The notes under the pieces are model-generated. The model had not been told where the DNA came from, made no database searches, and saw only the letters and a list, made by a program, of their open reading frames with translations. From Polaribacter porphyrae (lineage in GTDB: Bacteria > Bacteroidota > Bacteroidia > Flavobacteriales > Flavobacteriaceae): DNA of 64,000 bases. Every line of letters starts with the position of its first letter. The first letter of the stretch is position 1. Below, piece after piece: positions 46,434 through 56,525 of this stretch. A program made the translations under genes and the position numbers. The stretch lies in NCBI RefSeq assembly GCF_002954685.1, contig NZ_MSCN01000001.1, positions 3,284,961 to 3,348,960 on the forward strand, read 5' to 3'.

Positions 46434-47300
46434 CTACTTTACAACAGGTCTCATCAATCCTTCTTGTGCAAAAGATGCTACTAATTTTCCATCTCTTGTA
46501 AAAATATTTCCTTTTACCAAACCTCTAGCACCATAAGTATTTGGAGATTCTGCAGAAAAAAGCATCCAATCGTCAAACTCAAAATCTCTAAAAAACCACA
46601 TAGAATGATCTAAACTGGCAGTCATTGTATTTGCAAAACTGTGGTTTTCTGCATTCGGATTAAAAGCTGCATTCAACACATTATAATCAGAAATATAAGT
46701 TAAAATTTGATGCTTTAGAGGTAAATCCATTTTAGGAATATCTCCTTTTAGCTTAAACCAAATTTCTTCTTTTGCAGGTCTGTTCTCTGGTTTTGTAGGG
46801 TTAGGAACATGTACAGGTTTAAAATCAATTGGGCGTTCTATACTTAAAAAAGATTTGATTCCTTTGGGCAAAAAAGAACCAAATTTTTCAACCATATCTG
46901 TCCAACTTAATAATTCTTCAGGCTGTTTTATATTAGTATTCATTTCAGTTTGATGCTCAAAACCGTTTTCTTTTTTATGAAACGAAGCCGCCAAAATAAA
47001 AATGGTTTTTCCTTTTTGGCTTGCAGTAACTCTTCTTGTAGAAAAACTACCACCATTTCTCATTTCAGCAACATTATATTCAATTGGGATTTCTAAATCT
47101 CCAGCTTCTAAAAAATAAGAATGTAATGAATGTATAAATCTATCATCTTGCACAGTTCTGTATGCCGAATTAACTGCTTGTGCTAATACTTGCCCACCAA
47201 AAACTATTTTACTTCCAATAGTTACACTTTCTCCAGAAAATACATTTTTTTCTATTGGTTTTAAGTCTAATAAGTCAATCAATGCTTTGGTAGTTTTCAT
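46434..47300 (-). CDS. tesB: acyl-CoA thioesterase II
   Basis: 288 aa double hot-dog enzyme. FGGQVLAQAVNSAYRTV (about 33-49), HSLHSYFLEAGD, FSTRRVTASQKGKTIFILAASFHKKE and SLDHSMWFFRDFEFDDWMLFS are TesB signatures, the last containing the catalytic Asp region. It hydrolyses medium and long acyl-CoA to fatty acid and CoA. Its start overlaps the end of the FemAB-like gene by 4 bp. Confidence 0.94.
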   Translation of the reverse strand: MKTTKALIDLLDLKPIEKNVFSGESVTIGSKIVFGGQVLAQAVNSAYRTVQDDRFIHSLHSYFLEAGDLEIPIEYNVAEMRNGGSFSTRRVTASQKGKTIFILAASFHKKENGFEHQTEMNTNIKQPEELLSWTDMVEKFGSFLPKGIKSFLSIERPIDFKPVHVPNPTKPENRPAKEEIWFKLKGDIPKMDLPLKHQILTYISDYNVLNAAFNPNAENHSFANTMTASLDHSMWFFRDFEFDDWMLFSAESPNTYGARGLVKGNIFTRDGKLVASFAQEGLMRPVVK

Positions 47301-48481
47301 TTAGAGGTTTTAGTTTTGAATGGAAATTTTTGTTGAAAAGGAGTAGGCTGTACCCTTTGCAAAAATAACTTTAATATTTTGTTTGTAATACTTTTTTTAT
47401 GTCGTAAATACATAGTCAAATCTTGAGGTTCTGCTCCAACAGAACTTTTAATTTCGCTGGCAGTTCTTCCAAAATTGATGATTTTTAGTTTATTGTCTAT
47501 CGCAATTTCTATATAATTATAAAGCATTCTTTGATAAATAGCATATTCTCTATTTAATTGATAATCTATACCTACAAAATGAGCATCTAATATATTATTA
47601 TTGATAATTCCAGATAAAAAACCTACAATTTTTCCATCTAAAGAAAAGGTTTTTAAAATATAATTTTCTTTGAAATTTTCTTTAAAATCTTTGTAGGTTT
47701 CTAAATTGAAATTTCCCAAATTAAAAGCTGCATTAGAAGCCACTTTTTGATATAAAGAAGTTATTTCTGGCAAAAAATCAACTATATTTTGTTCAGTGAT
47801 ATCTTCAGTTTTTAAATCTTTACTTAATTGATAAGCTTTTTTTGCTTTTACACGAAATTTGGTTTTCATTGAAGCCATATAATCATCAAAACTACTCCAA
47901 TTTTCATCAACTTTTAGCAGCATATTTGGTTCTACAGAAAAAGGATGATAATTATAATCCTTTACTTCATCTGTAATAAATAAAGACTCATTTACAAAAT
48001 CTTTTAACAAAAATGCATCAATTTTTAATTCCTTTTTGGTTCTTACCAAATGTAAAATAGCTTTGGCAATCTCTTTTACAACTATTTTTTTATTATAATT
48101 TTCTTTTATAAAAATACCATGCTCACCACTTACAAATGTGTTTCCGCAAATTAATAATTGCAAAGGCTTTTTATTAGGAAAAGCATTTATTTTTCTGGCA
48201 ATATTTTTAATTTGTCTTATAAAAAATTCAAAAGTATTTGTAACTGTATCTATATAAAAATCTATTATTTGAACAGATGCTAATGCTTTGGGGATTTGGT
48301 TTTCATTAACTAAAACAATGTAAAAAAAAGTGATTTCAGGATGATTCTTTTCTATAGATTTTAAAAAGTTCCTGTTAAAATATTTGTTCTTTTCACAGTT
48401 TAAAGACTGCCAAATATCTACTGAAATTTCATCAACAGAAGAAAAAAAAAGGGCGTTTTTTGTTTTTGAGAAACAATTCAA
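47297..48481 (-). CDS. GNAT/FemAB-like acyltransferase domain protein
   Basis: 394 aa. The C-terminal half (about 205-370) looks like a FemAB/GNAT fold: DDYMASMKTKFRVKAKKAY, ILKTFSLDGKIVGFLSGI, DAHFVGIDYQLNREYAIYQRMLYNYIEIAID, NFGRTASEIKSSVGAEP. The last motif is typical of a conserved family of GNAT-type proteins near lipid or wall genes. No signal peptide. The substrate is unknown. It overlaps tesB by 4 bp. Confidence 0.75.
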   Translation of the reverse strand: MNCFSKTKNALFFSSVDEISVDIWQSLNCEKNKYFNRNFLKSIEKNHPEITFFYIVLVNENQIPKALASVQIIDFYIDTVTNTFEFFIRQIKNIARKINAFPNKKPLQLLICGNTFVSGEHGIFIKENYNKKIVVKEIAKAILHLVRTKKELKIDAFLLKDFVNESLFITDEVKDYNYHPFSVEPNMLLKVDENWSSFDDYMASMKTKFRVKAKKAYQLSKDLKTEDITEQNIVDFLPEITSLYQKVASNAAFNLGNFNLETYKDFKENFKENYILKTFSLDGKIVGFLSGIINNNILDAHFVGIDYQLNREYAIYQRMLYNYIEIAIDNKLKIINFGRTASEIKSSVGAEPQDLTMYLRHKKSITNKILKLFLQRVQPTPFQQKFPFKTKTSK

Positions 48482-48625
48482 ATGAATCTAAAGATTGAGT
48501 TTTTTGATATTACAAAGTTCTTAAAAATAAATCAGTTTAAAAATTTTCATTTCAAAATCTATAATTATAACTTTTCTTTAACACAGTAGAGTTATTAGTT
48601 TTTAAAGGTTTCATTGTCAAAAAAG

Positions 48626-48633
48626 TATCTTTG
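48626..48633 (+). promoter_or_regulatory. TAnnTTTG promoter of the efflux operon
   Basis: TATCTTTG, 45 bp before the ATG at 48679, in the divergent gap before the adaptor gene. Confidence 0.55.
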
Positions 48634-48678
48634 TAAAACTATAATATATGGATTGTTGCCCATATTAATCAACCAATC

Positions 48679-49794
48679 ATGAGGAAAATAATACTTGCCA
48701 TTTTAGGGGTTTTGTTTGTTACTGGTTCTGTTTTTTTAGGAAATTATTTAATCGAAAAAAACCAAAAACCTAAACCAAGATTTAAAAAAATTATAAAAAC
48801 TGTTTTCGTTGAGAATGTAAACAACACAAATATTCCTATTATACTTAATGCGAATGGAAATTTAACAGCAAAAAACAAGATTGATTTGTTTTCTGAAGTA
48901 CAAGGGGTATTAAATACTACTAAAAAGTCATTTAAACCTGGCACAAAATATTATAAAGGAGAAACTTTATTAAGTATTAACAGTGACGAATTTAATGCTA
49001 GTTTAAAATCGCAAAAAAGTAATTTATACAATTTAATTACGTCTATTTTACCTGATGTTCGTTTAGATTATAAAAATGAATTTAAGAAATGGGAAAGCTA
49101 CTTACAAAGTTTTAACATTAACAAACCTATACCAAAACTCCCAAAATTTTCATCAGATAAAGAGAAGTATTTTGTTTCTGGACGAGGTATTTTAACAGCT
49201 TATTATAACATCAAAAATTTAGAAGTTCGTCTGAATAAGCATCAAATTAGAGCCCCTTTTTCTGGAGTGTTAACAGAAGCTTTGGTTACATCTGGCACTT
49301 TAGTAAGACCAAATCAGAAATTAGGTGAATTTATAAACACAAGTGTTTATGAATTAGAAGTTTCTTTAAGTTCAGAGTTTGCAGATTTACTTAAAGTAGG
49401 TAACCAAGTTGAGTTAACAAATCTTAACAAATCTAAAAATTACACAGGAAAAGTTGTAAGAGTAAATGGAAAAATAGATCAAATATCACAAACGATAAAT
49501 GCATATATTCAAGTAAGACATTCAGATTTAAAAGAAGGGATGTTTCTAGAAGCAAACTTAAAGGCAAAATCAGAATCAAATGCCATAGAAATTTCAAGAA
49601 AATTATTAGTAGATAATGAAGCTGTTTATGTTGTAGAAAAAGATAGTATCTTAACTCTTAAAACTGTAAATCCAGTATATTTTGGTGCTGAAAAAGTGAT
49701 TATAAAAGGTTTGCAAAATGATGCTAAAATCTTATCCCAACCTTTGCCTGGTGCTTTTGATGGAATGATTGTAAAGATCAACAAAAAGAAATAA
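48679..49794 (+). CDS. HlyD-type periplasmic adaptor of an RND efflux pump
   Basis: 371 aa. One N-terminal membrane anchor (IILAILGVLFVTGSVFLGNYLI). The biotinyl-lipoyl hairpin halves are NLTAKNKIDLFSEVQGVL and KHQIRAPFSGVLTEALVTSGTLVRP, followed by beta-barrel strands (VGNQVELTNLNKSKNYTGKVVRVNG). The helical hairpin is short. It links the inner-membrane permease 1 bp downstream to the TolC-like channel. First gene of the adaptor-permease-channel operon. Confidence 0.93.
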   Translation: MRKIILAILGVLFVTGSVFLGNYLIEKNQKPKPRFKKIIKTVFVENVNNTNIPIILNANGNLTAKNKIDLFSEVQGVLNTTKKSFKPGTKYYKGETLLSINSDEFNASLKSQKSNLYNLITSILPDVRLDYKNEFKKWESYLQSFNINKPIPKLPKFSSDKEKYFVSGRGILTAYYNIKNLEVRLNKHQIRAPFSGVLTEALVTSGTLVRPNQKLGEFINTSVYELEVSLSSEFADLLKVGNQVELTNLNKSKNYTGKVVRVNGKIDQISQTINAYIQVRHSDLKEGMFLEANLKAKSESNAIEISRKLLVDNEAVYVVEKDSILTLKTVNPVYFGAEKVIIKGLQNDAKILSQPLPGAFDGMIVKINKKK

Positions 49795-49795
49795 G

Positions 49796-52700
49796 ATGAA
49801 AAAAATCATAAGTTATTTCATCAAATTTCCTGTGGCAGTAAATGTGGTAGTCATTGCTTTTTTTGCCTTTGGTATCATAGGTGCTTTGAGTATGAAATCT
49901 TCCTTTTTTCCTTTGGTAGATTCACAACTCATCAGAATAAATTTGACGTATCCTGGAGCTTCTCCAGCAGAAATGGAGGAGGGTGTTGTACTAAAAATTG
50001 AAGATAATTTAAAAGGAATTGTAGGTGTAGAAAGAGTTACATCTGTGTCTAGAGAAAATACTGCAGTTGTAAATGTAGAGGTAGAAAAAGGCAAAAATAT
50101 AGATATTGTTTTGTCTGATGTAAAAAATGCTGTAGATAGAGTTCCTTCATTTCCATCAGGAATGGAACCACCTGTTGTTGCAAAAGTAGAAAGTATAAGA
50201 CCTACAATAAGTTTTACGGTTAGTGGTAAAAATGTATCACTAAAATCTTTAAAACAATATGCTAGAAATATCGAAAATGATATTCGTGGAATTGAGGGCA
50301 TTTCTCAAGTTGTGCTGTCTGGTTTCCCTGATGAAGAAATAGAAATTGCTGTTCGTGAAAATGATTTAAGAGCCTATAATTTATCATTTACAGAAGTTGC
50401 GAATGCTGTTAGAAATTCGAACCTTTTGATAACTGGAGGTAATATAAAAACGGCTGAAGAAGATTATTTAATTAGAGCTAGCAACCGTTCTTATTATGGA
50501 GTAGAATTGCAAAATATTATTGTAAGAACAACTCAAAACGGAAATATTATCCGCTTAAAAGACATTGCAAAAGTCACTGATACTTGGTCAGAAAACCCAG
50601 ATCGTTTATTTTACAATGGTAATTTAGCCATAGATATTACAGTGAGTAATACCAATAATGAAGATTTAATTTCTTCTGCTGATGAAATCAAAGACTACAT
50701 TTACGAGTACAATCAAAAACAACAAAACGTTCAGTTAGCTGTTACAAGTGATAGAAGTACAACTCTAAATGAAAGAACTGCGTTGCTATTTAAAAACGGA
50801 CTTTCAGGAATCATTTTAGTATTGATATTTCTAGCATTATTCCTCAATATAAGACTGGCTTTTTGGGTTGCTTTTGGCTTGCCAATTGCGTTTTTGGGGA
50901 TGTTTATGTTTGCGGCTCAATTTGATGTAACCATTAATGTATTATCCCTTTTTGGAATGATTATCGTTATTGGTATTTTGGTTGATGATGGCATCGTAAT
51001 CGGAGAAAATATTTATCATCATTATTACGATTTAGGAAAATCGAAAATTCAAGCGGCTATTGATGGAACTATGGAAGTGATTCCACCAATTATATCAGCA
51101 ATTTTAACTACGATTATTGCATTTTCTACTTTCTTTTTTGTGGATGGTAGAATTGGAAGTTTCTTTGGAGAAGTCTCTACAATTGTACTATTAACATTAA
51201 CGGTTTCTTTGGTAGAAGCCTTAATTATTTTACCAGCACATATTGCGCATTCTAAAGCTTTAGATAGAAAGAAATTAGAAGAAGGATATGAAAAGAAAGG
51301 AAGTGGCTTTAATAATTTTTTTAGAAAAATAAATAAGGCTGCAGATAAAGGTTTATCCAAATTTAGAGATAAATACTATGTGCCTTTTTTAACGTTTTCA
51401 CTAAAGAATAAATTTTTTGTTTTCTCAATTTTTGTTGCTGTTTTAATATTTAGTAGAATGGCAGTTGATGGGGGAGTTGTAAGAACTGCTTTTTTTCCAA
51501 GAATTGCAAGTGATAGAGTTCAGATAAATCTAACAATGCCACAAGGAACCAATGAATTTATTACAGATTCTATCATTTCATCCATAGAAGAAAAAGTATG
51601 GTTGGTAAATGATGATTACACCAAAAAACAAACAGATAATTTACAAGTTGTAGAAAATGTACTAAAAAGAGTTGGTCCTGGCAGTGCAAATGCAACTTTA
51701 ACTGTAAACCTTTTGCCTGGTGAAGCACGAGATTTTTCATCACCAGAAATCACGAATTCAATTCGTCAAAAAGTAAGTAAAATTTATGGTGTAGAAAGTT
51801 TGGTTTTTGGTTCTGGAGGAAATTTTGGAGGTAGCCCAGTTGCAGTTTCATTGTTAGGAAATAATATTGATGAGCTAAAGGCTGTAAAACAAGAACTAAA
51901 ACGAAATCTAGAGAACAACCCACTTTTAAAAGATGTTGCAGATAACGATCCTGCTGGAATTAAAGAAGTGCGCATTAAACTAAAAGACAATGCCTATTTA
52001 TTAGGTTTGAATTTACAATCGATAATGCAGCAGGTTCGTTATGGTTTTTTTGGTTTCCAAGCACAGCGTTTTCAGCGAGGGCAAGATGAAATTAAAGTTT
52101 GGGTTAGATATGATAAAAAAAACAGATCTTCTATTAAAGATTTAGATGATATGCGAATTATTGCTCCAAATGGAACTCGAATTCCGTTTTCTGAAATTGC
52201 CAATTATACCATTGAAAGAGGAGATATTGCTATCAATCATTTAGAAGGAAAGCGCGAAATTCAAATCACAGCAGATTTAAAAGAATTAAAAGGAAGTGCA
52301 ACAGAAATTTTGACAGATATTAGAGAAAATATAATGCCAGAAATTTTATCAAAATACAGTTCTGTAACACCTATTTATGAAGGTCAAAATAGAGAGCGTA
52401 AAAAAACAACAGATTCTGTTGGTGGTGTAAGTATTATAATTTTAGGGTTGATTTATATTGTAATTGCATTTACATTCCGATCTTATTCACAACCCATTTT
52501 GTTAATTATTCTAATTCCTTTTAGTATGATTGGTGTAGTTTGGGGACACTTTATTCACGATTTTGCCATTGGTATTTTATCCTTTTTAGGAATTATTGCG
52601 CTCATTGGAATTATGGTAAATGATGGCTTGGTTCTCATTGGTAAGTTCAATAACTTTCTAAAAGAAGGTATCAAATATGATGACGCATTAATTGCAGCAG

Positions 52701-52992
52701 GTCAGTCACGTTTTAGGGCGATTTTCTTAACCTCATTAACCACAGTTGCAGGTTTAGCACCTTTAATATTTGAAAAAGTAGGCAAGCACAATTTCTAATT
52801 CCGATGGCAATTTCCATTGCGTACGGAATTGCAATTGCAACCTTATTAACGTTGATTGTTTTACCATTATTGTTATCAACCTCCAATTGGTTTAAGGTCA
52901 AAATAAAATGGTTAATTACAGGAAATGAAATTACCAAAGAAGAAGTAGAAAGGGCAGTAATAGATTCTAAATATGATGAAAATGAACTTTAA
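49796..52992 (+). pseudogene. RND efflux permease (AcrB family), frameshifted near its 3' end
   Basis: The first frame codes for 1000 aa of a normal hydrophobe/amphiphile efflux permease: the signature IDIVLSDVKNAVDRVPSFPSG, the proton-relay segment GMIIVIGILVDDGIVIGENI and the second-half repeat IALIGIMVNDGLVLIGKF. It stops at VGKHNF (52798). Adding one A to the A-run at 52773-52777 restores the family sequence EKSRQAQFLIPMAIS and joins it to the frame 52804-52992 (AYGIAIATLLTLIVLPLLLS...), giving about 1065 aa. The break removes the last membrane helix, which probably inactivates the pump unless it is a sequencing error or slippage. Confidence 0.9.
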
Positions 52993-54445
52993 TACAATGT
53001 ATAAATTTTTATCTAAAATGTCAGTTCGAGTGGAAAATTCTGTAACGAAAGAGGAAGAATTTTTTGTATTGAGAACCGTTGATTTTTACAATAAAATCCT
53101 TCCTTTTTCAAAATCATCAGCAATATTTTTATTAATCGTATTGATTTCTTTCAGTGGATTTTCTCAAAAAATCCTAACTAAAAAAGAGGCTCTAGAAATT
53201 ACTTTAGAAAATAATTTTGGAATTAAAATAGCCAATAATAATCTAGAAATTGCAGAAAACAACACAAGTATTTATAACAGAAATGCTTTGCCGACTGCAA
53301 CTTTAACTTCTGGTGCAGATTATAGAAGAAATAACCAAAGTTTAACATTTACAGATAGAGATACAGGCAATGATAGAGAGATTTCTGGAGATGGAATAAT
53401 ATCCAAAACATACAATGTAAGTATTGGAATTAACTATACAATTTTTGATGGTTTAGGTAGAAAATACAATTATAAACAACTAAAAGAAACCTATAATTTA
53501 ACAGCATTACAAGCTAGAGAAACTATTGAAAATACCTATTTACAGTTATTTACAACCTATTTTCAGATTGCTCGTTTGTCAGAAAATACAAATAATTTAC
53601 AAGAAGCTTTAAACATTTCTAAAAGACGTTTAAAACGTGCAAAATATCAATATGATTATGGGCAATCTACCAAATTAGATTTTTTGAATGCACAAGTGGA
53701 TGTAAATAATGATAGCATTACTTTAATAAACGCAAAACAATTATTGAGCAATGCAAAGCGTGGTTTAAATGTAATTTTAGGTAGTAAAGAAGACGTAAAT
53801 TATGATGTTGAAACCAATGTCGATTATAATAAAATGATGATTTTTAGTGATTTAAAAACAAAAACACTAAAAAATAATGCATTATTAAAACAAAATGAAA
53901 AAAATATTGCGATTAGTGAATTCAATATAAAAGTAAATAAAGCCAACTTTTTACCAACTTTAGGTTTTAATGCTTCTTATGGTTTTAATAGAACAGAAAA
54001 TGAAAACTTAATCAATCCTTTTGGGGCAAAATTAATTACTTCTGATGGTTTAAATGCTGGTTTAAATCTAACTTGGAATATTTTTGATGGTGGAGCAACA
54101 AAAACTAGAGTAGCCAATTCTAAAATTGCGTTGGAAAATCAGCAGATATTATTAGAACAGCAAAAAGTTAATATAGAGAATAATCTGAAAAATACTTGGG
54201 AAAACTATAACAATCAATTGTTTGTATTAACAGCACAAAAACAAAATGTGGTAAGCAACCAAAATAATTTTGATAGAACTCAAGAGCGTTTTAAATTGGG
54301 GCAGATAACTTCTGTAGAGTTTCGTCAGGCACAAATTAACTTAATCAATGCAAAAACAGCTCTAAATAATGCCAAGTTTGATGCTAAATTGATAGAATTA
54401 CAATTACTACAATTGAGTGGAGATATTATGAATGTAAAGTTTTAA
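52973..54445 (+). CDS. TolC family outer-membrane channel of the efflux system
   Basis: 490 aa. The TolC body holds two helical repeats (KKEALEITLENNFGIKIANN..; YDYGQSTKLDFLNAQVDVNN; FKLGQITSVEFRQAQINLINAKTALNNA). The signal peptide lies unusually far in, at about residues 42-65 (SAIFLLIVLISFSGFSQ), after a 40-residue hydrophilic leader. Residues 16-36 of that leader are encoded by a palindromic repeat-like sequence. The start is uncertain: ATG 52973, 52976 or 53018, or TTG 53069. It overlaps the permease frame by 20 bp. Confidence 0.88.
   Translation: MMKMNFNTMYKFLSKMSVRVENSVTKEEEFFVLRTVDFYNKILPFSKSSAIFLLIVLISFSGFSQKILTKKEALEITLENNFGIKIANNNLEIAENNTSIYNRNALPTATLTSGADYRRNNQSLTFTDRDTGNDREISGDGIISKTYNVSIGINYTIFDGLGRKYNYKQLKETYNLTALQARETIENTYLQLFTTYFQIARLSENTNNLQEALNISKRRLKRAKYQYDYGQSTKLDFLNAQVDVNNDSITLINAKQLLSNAKRGLNVILGSKEDVNYDVETNVDYNKMMIFSDLKTKTLKNNALLKQNEKNIAISEFNIKVNKANFLPTLGFNASYGFNRTENENLINPFGAKLITSDGLNAGLNLTWNIFDGGATKTRVANSKIALENQQILLEQQKVNIENNLKNTWENYNNQLFVLTAQKQNVVSNQNNFDRTQERFKLGQITSVEFRQAQINLINAKTALNNAKFDAKLIELQLLQLSGDIMNVKF
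53018..53079. repeat. repeat-like sequence inside the TolC gene 5' end
   Basis: GTCAGTTCGAGTGGAAAATT ... TTTTGTATTGAGAACC resembles intergenic palindromic repeats I recall from Flavobacteriaceae (GTCAGTTCGAGTG ... GTATCGAGAAC). The arms are imperfect (GTTC/GAAC and AATTCT/AGAATT). Here it lies in the coding frame, which stays open across it. Confidence 0.5.
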
Positions 54446-54448
54446 GAA

Positions 54449-54742
54449 ATGAGCAGTTTTGATGAAATTATCAATAAAGATAAGCCAGTTTTAGTTGACT
54501 TTTTTGCAACTTGGTGTGGCCCTTGCCAAACAATGAGTCCTATTTTAAAGCAAGTAAAAGACGAATTGGGAGAAGCAGTTTCAATCATAAAAATAGATGT
54601 TGATAAAAATAAAGCTTTCGCTACAAAATTTCAAGTGAGAGGTGTACCTACTTTTATGCTTTTCAAAAACGGAAAACAAGTTTGGAAACAAGCAGGTTTA
54701 TTAACCAAAAATGAGTTAAAACAAAAAATTTCAAATGCTTAA
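54449..54742 (+). CDS. trxA: thioredoxin
   Basis: 97 aa. The redox motif WCGPC is at 22-26 within VDFFATWCGPCQTMSP, the cis-Pro is in RGVPTFMLFKNG, and the length is typical of a small thioredoxin. It reduces disulfides in cytoplasmic proteins, as no signal peptide is present. It lies 3 bp after the TolC gene and overlaps the next gene by 8 bp, so it may be read with the efflux operon. Confidence 0.94.
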   Translation: MSSFDEIINKDKPVLVDFFATWCGPCQTMSPILKQVKDELGEAVSIIKIDVDKNKAFATKFQVRGVPTFMLFKNGKQVWKQAGLLTKNELKQKISNA

Positions 54743-55325
54743 TTTAGACTTATCAGATAAAGCTTGGGATGATAGATATCTAAACAACGATATTGGTTGG
54801 GATTTAGGCGAAGTTTCTCCACCATTAAAAAATTATTTTAATCAACTTAAAAACAAAGATCTAAAAATCTTAATTCCTGGAGGAGGAAATTCTTATGAGG
54901 CTGAATATCTATTCAACAAAGGGTTTACAAATATTTTTGTGAATGATTTATCAAAAACTGCTTTAGAAAATATTGGTAAAAGAATTCCAGATTTCCCCAA
55001 ATCACAATTAATTTTAGGCAATTTTTTTGATATAAATACTACTTTTGACTTGATAATTGAGCAAACTTTTTTCTGTGCAATCAATCCAAATTTGAGGACA
55101 AAATATGCATTAAAAATGCATCAATTGTTAAAACCAAAAGGAAAATTGGTTGGTTTGTTGTTTAATGTGCCTTTGTATGATAATCGTCCACCTTTTGGAG
55201 GTTCTAAAAAAGAGTATTTAACATATTTTAAAGACCTTTTTTATATAAAAACTTTCGAAAAATGTTACAACTCAATAAAAAGTAGAGAAGGAAAAGAGTT
55301 GTTTATACAATTGATTAAATTTTAA
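54735..55325 (+). CDS. thiopurine S-methyltransferase-like SAM methyltransferase
   Basis: 196 aa. The start DDRYLNNDIGWDLGEVSPPLKNYF is the TPMT-family substrate and SAM entry region. Motif I appears as ILIPGGGNSYEAEYLFNKG, then NIFVNDLSKTAL and LIIEQTFFCAINPNLR. It transfers a methyl group to a thiol or halide-like acceptor. The substrate is not predictable. It overlaps the thioredoxin gene by 8 bp. Confidence 0.9.
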   Translation: MLNLDLSDKAWDDRYLNNDIGWDLGEVSPPLKNYFNQLKNKDLKILIPGGGNSYEAEYLFNKGFTNIFVNDLSKTALENIGKRIPDFPKSQLILGNFFDINTTFDLIIEQTFFCAINPNLRTKYALKMHQLLKPKGKLVGLLFNVPLYDNRPPFGGSKKEYLTYFKDLFYIKTFEKCYNSIKSREGKELFIQLIKF

Positions 55326-55360
55326 CAATTAATTATTTTTATTTATTCTAAATAAACAAT

Positions 55361-55368
55361 TATCTTTG
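55361..55368 (+). promoter_or_regulatory. TAnnTTTG promoter of the small Cys-rich gene
   Basis: TATCTTTG followed by GCAG, 17 bp before the ATG at 55386. It is a close match to the Bacteroidota -7 consensus and supports the small gene. Confidence 0.6.
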
Positions 55369-55385
55369 CAGTATAAAACTACAAA

Positions 55386-55562
55386 ATGATTGTTTTTTAT
55401 ACAGAGAAGAAACCATTAAATAAATTTGAAAATGAATCAATTTGCGATTCAATTTGTTCTTCTTATTGTATAAAACCAAAAAACAAATGCTGTAATAAGT
55501 ACAAAAGAAAGGGCATCAATTGTAAAAGATGTCCAAAAATTTTATTGAATACAGCTTCATAA
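55386..55562 (+). CDS. 58-aa cysteine-rich small protein
   Basis: ATG at 55386, TAA at 55560-55562. It reads MIVFYTEKKPLNKFENESIC, then CSSYCIKPKNKCCNKYKRKG and NCKRCPKILLNTAS, with eight Cys residues spaced in C-x3-C, C-x3-C, CC and C-x2-C pairs and many Lys. There is no signal peptide, so a zinc or other metal knuckle is likelier than disulfides (inference). It has its own promoter and resembles small proteins seen in other Flavobacteria, but no function is known to me. Confidence 0.72.
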   Translation: MIVFYTEKKPLNKFENESICDSICSSYCIKPKNKCCNKYKRKGINCKRCPKILLNTAS

Positions 55563-55610
55563 AATAAGAATATACAGTTCGTTTTTATAAGTCATAAAAT
55601 AATAAATCTT

Positions 55611-55618
55611 TACTTTTG
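55611..55618 (+). promoter_or_regulatory. TAnnTTTG promoter of the DUF6252-like gene
   Basis: TACTTTTG, 17 bp before the ATG at 55636. Confidence 0.5.
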
Positions 55619-55635
55619 TTGTTTAGGTATAAGTT

Positions 55636-56511
55636 ATGAAGAATACTTTTTGTTTATTTTTTATCATTTATTTGTTTTTCACATTTACATCGTGTGAAGA
55701 AAATGGTATTTTTTTCCCAACACCTACTATCACTAAAGGTACTTTTGAAGTAATTATTGATGGTCAATTATATTCAACTCAAGAAGCAAGTTTCGTTAGA
55801 GATGGTAACAATATTTTTATAAATGCCATAAAACCAAATACAAACGAAATTTTTACATTAAAGGTAGATAATTTTGATGTTGGTAATTTTAGTTTTCAAG
55901 GCACAAATACAGTCGCCTCTTTTATTGAAAACAACCCTGTTTCTGCTAATGTTTGGTCTACAAGTAATCAAACATCAAGTAGAGGCACAATTGTATTTAC
56001 TGATATTGATTTAATAAATAATACAGTTTCTGGAACTTTCAATTTTATCGGAAATAATATTTCAACTGGAAGTTCGAGAGCTTTTACACAAGGTACTTTT
56101 GTAAATATACCTCAAAGTATAACATCTATTTCAGATGATAATTTCTCTGCTAAAGTTGATGGTATTGAGTATCAAGAAGAAAGCCTTTTTACTAATTTAG
56201 TTACTGTTGGTAGTAAAGAGCTAATTTTAATTAATGCTAATAAAAGTTTATCAGAAACTATTAGTATTAATTTAGAATCTGATATTGATGTTGGGGAATA
56301 TGATTTTGGCAGTTTTATAAGTCAAACATACCCAACAGGACAATATAATGTGGGAAGTGCTATTTATTTAGCTGATGGCAAAATCAGAATTACATCACAT
56401 AATAAAATTGCAAGATTAATTTCTGGTACTTTTCAGTTTGATGCAAGTCCTGCAACAAGTTCAACTCCAAATTTTTCTATTACAGAAGGTAGTTTTAATG
56501 TGTCTTATTGA
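55636..56511 (+). CDS. DUF6252-like lipoprotein with two related domains
   Basis: 291 aa with a lipoprotein signal (FTFTSCEE, Cys 20). Two beta-rich domains of similar design follow: TFEVIIDGQLYSTQEASFV ... FTLKVDNFDVGNFSF and NFSAKVDGIEYQEESLFTN ... ISINLESDIDVGEYDF, each ending in GTF-type strands (SGTFNFIG, SGTFQFDA). This pattern fits the Bacteroidota DUF6252 lipoproteins as I recall them. The function is unknown. It is convergent with the SGNH hydrolase. Confidence 0.75.
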   Translation: MKNTFCLFFIIYLFFTFTSCEENGIFFPTPTITKGTFEVIIDGQLYSTQEASFVRDGNNIFINAIKPNTNEIFTLKVDNFDVGNFSFQGTNTVASFIENNPVSANVWSTSNQTSSRGTIVFTDIDLINNTVSGTFNFIGNNISTGSSRAFTQGTFVNIPQSITSISDDNFSAKVDGIEYQEESLFTNLVTVGSKELILINANKSLSETISINLESDIDVGEYDFGSFISQTYPTGQYNVGSAIYLADGKIRITSHNKIARLISGTFQFDASPATSSTPNFSITEGSFNVSY

Positions 56512-56525
56512 TAATTTTACCATTA

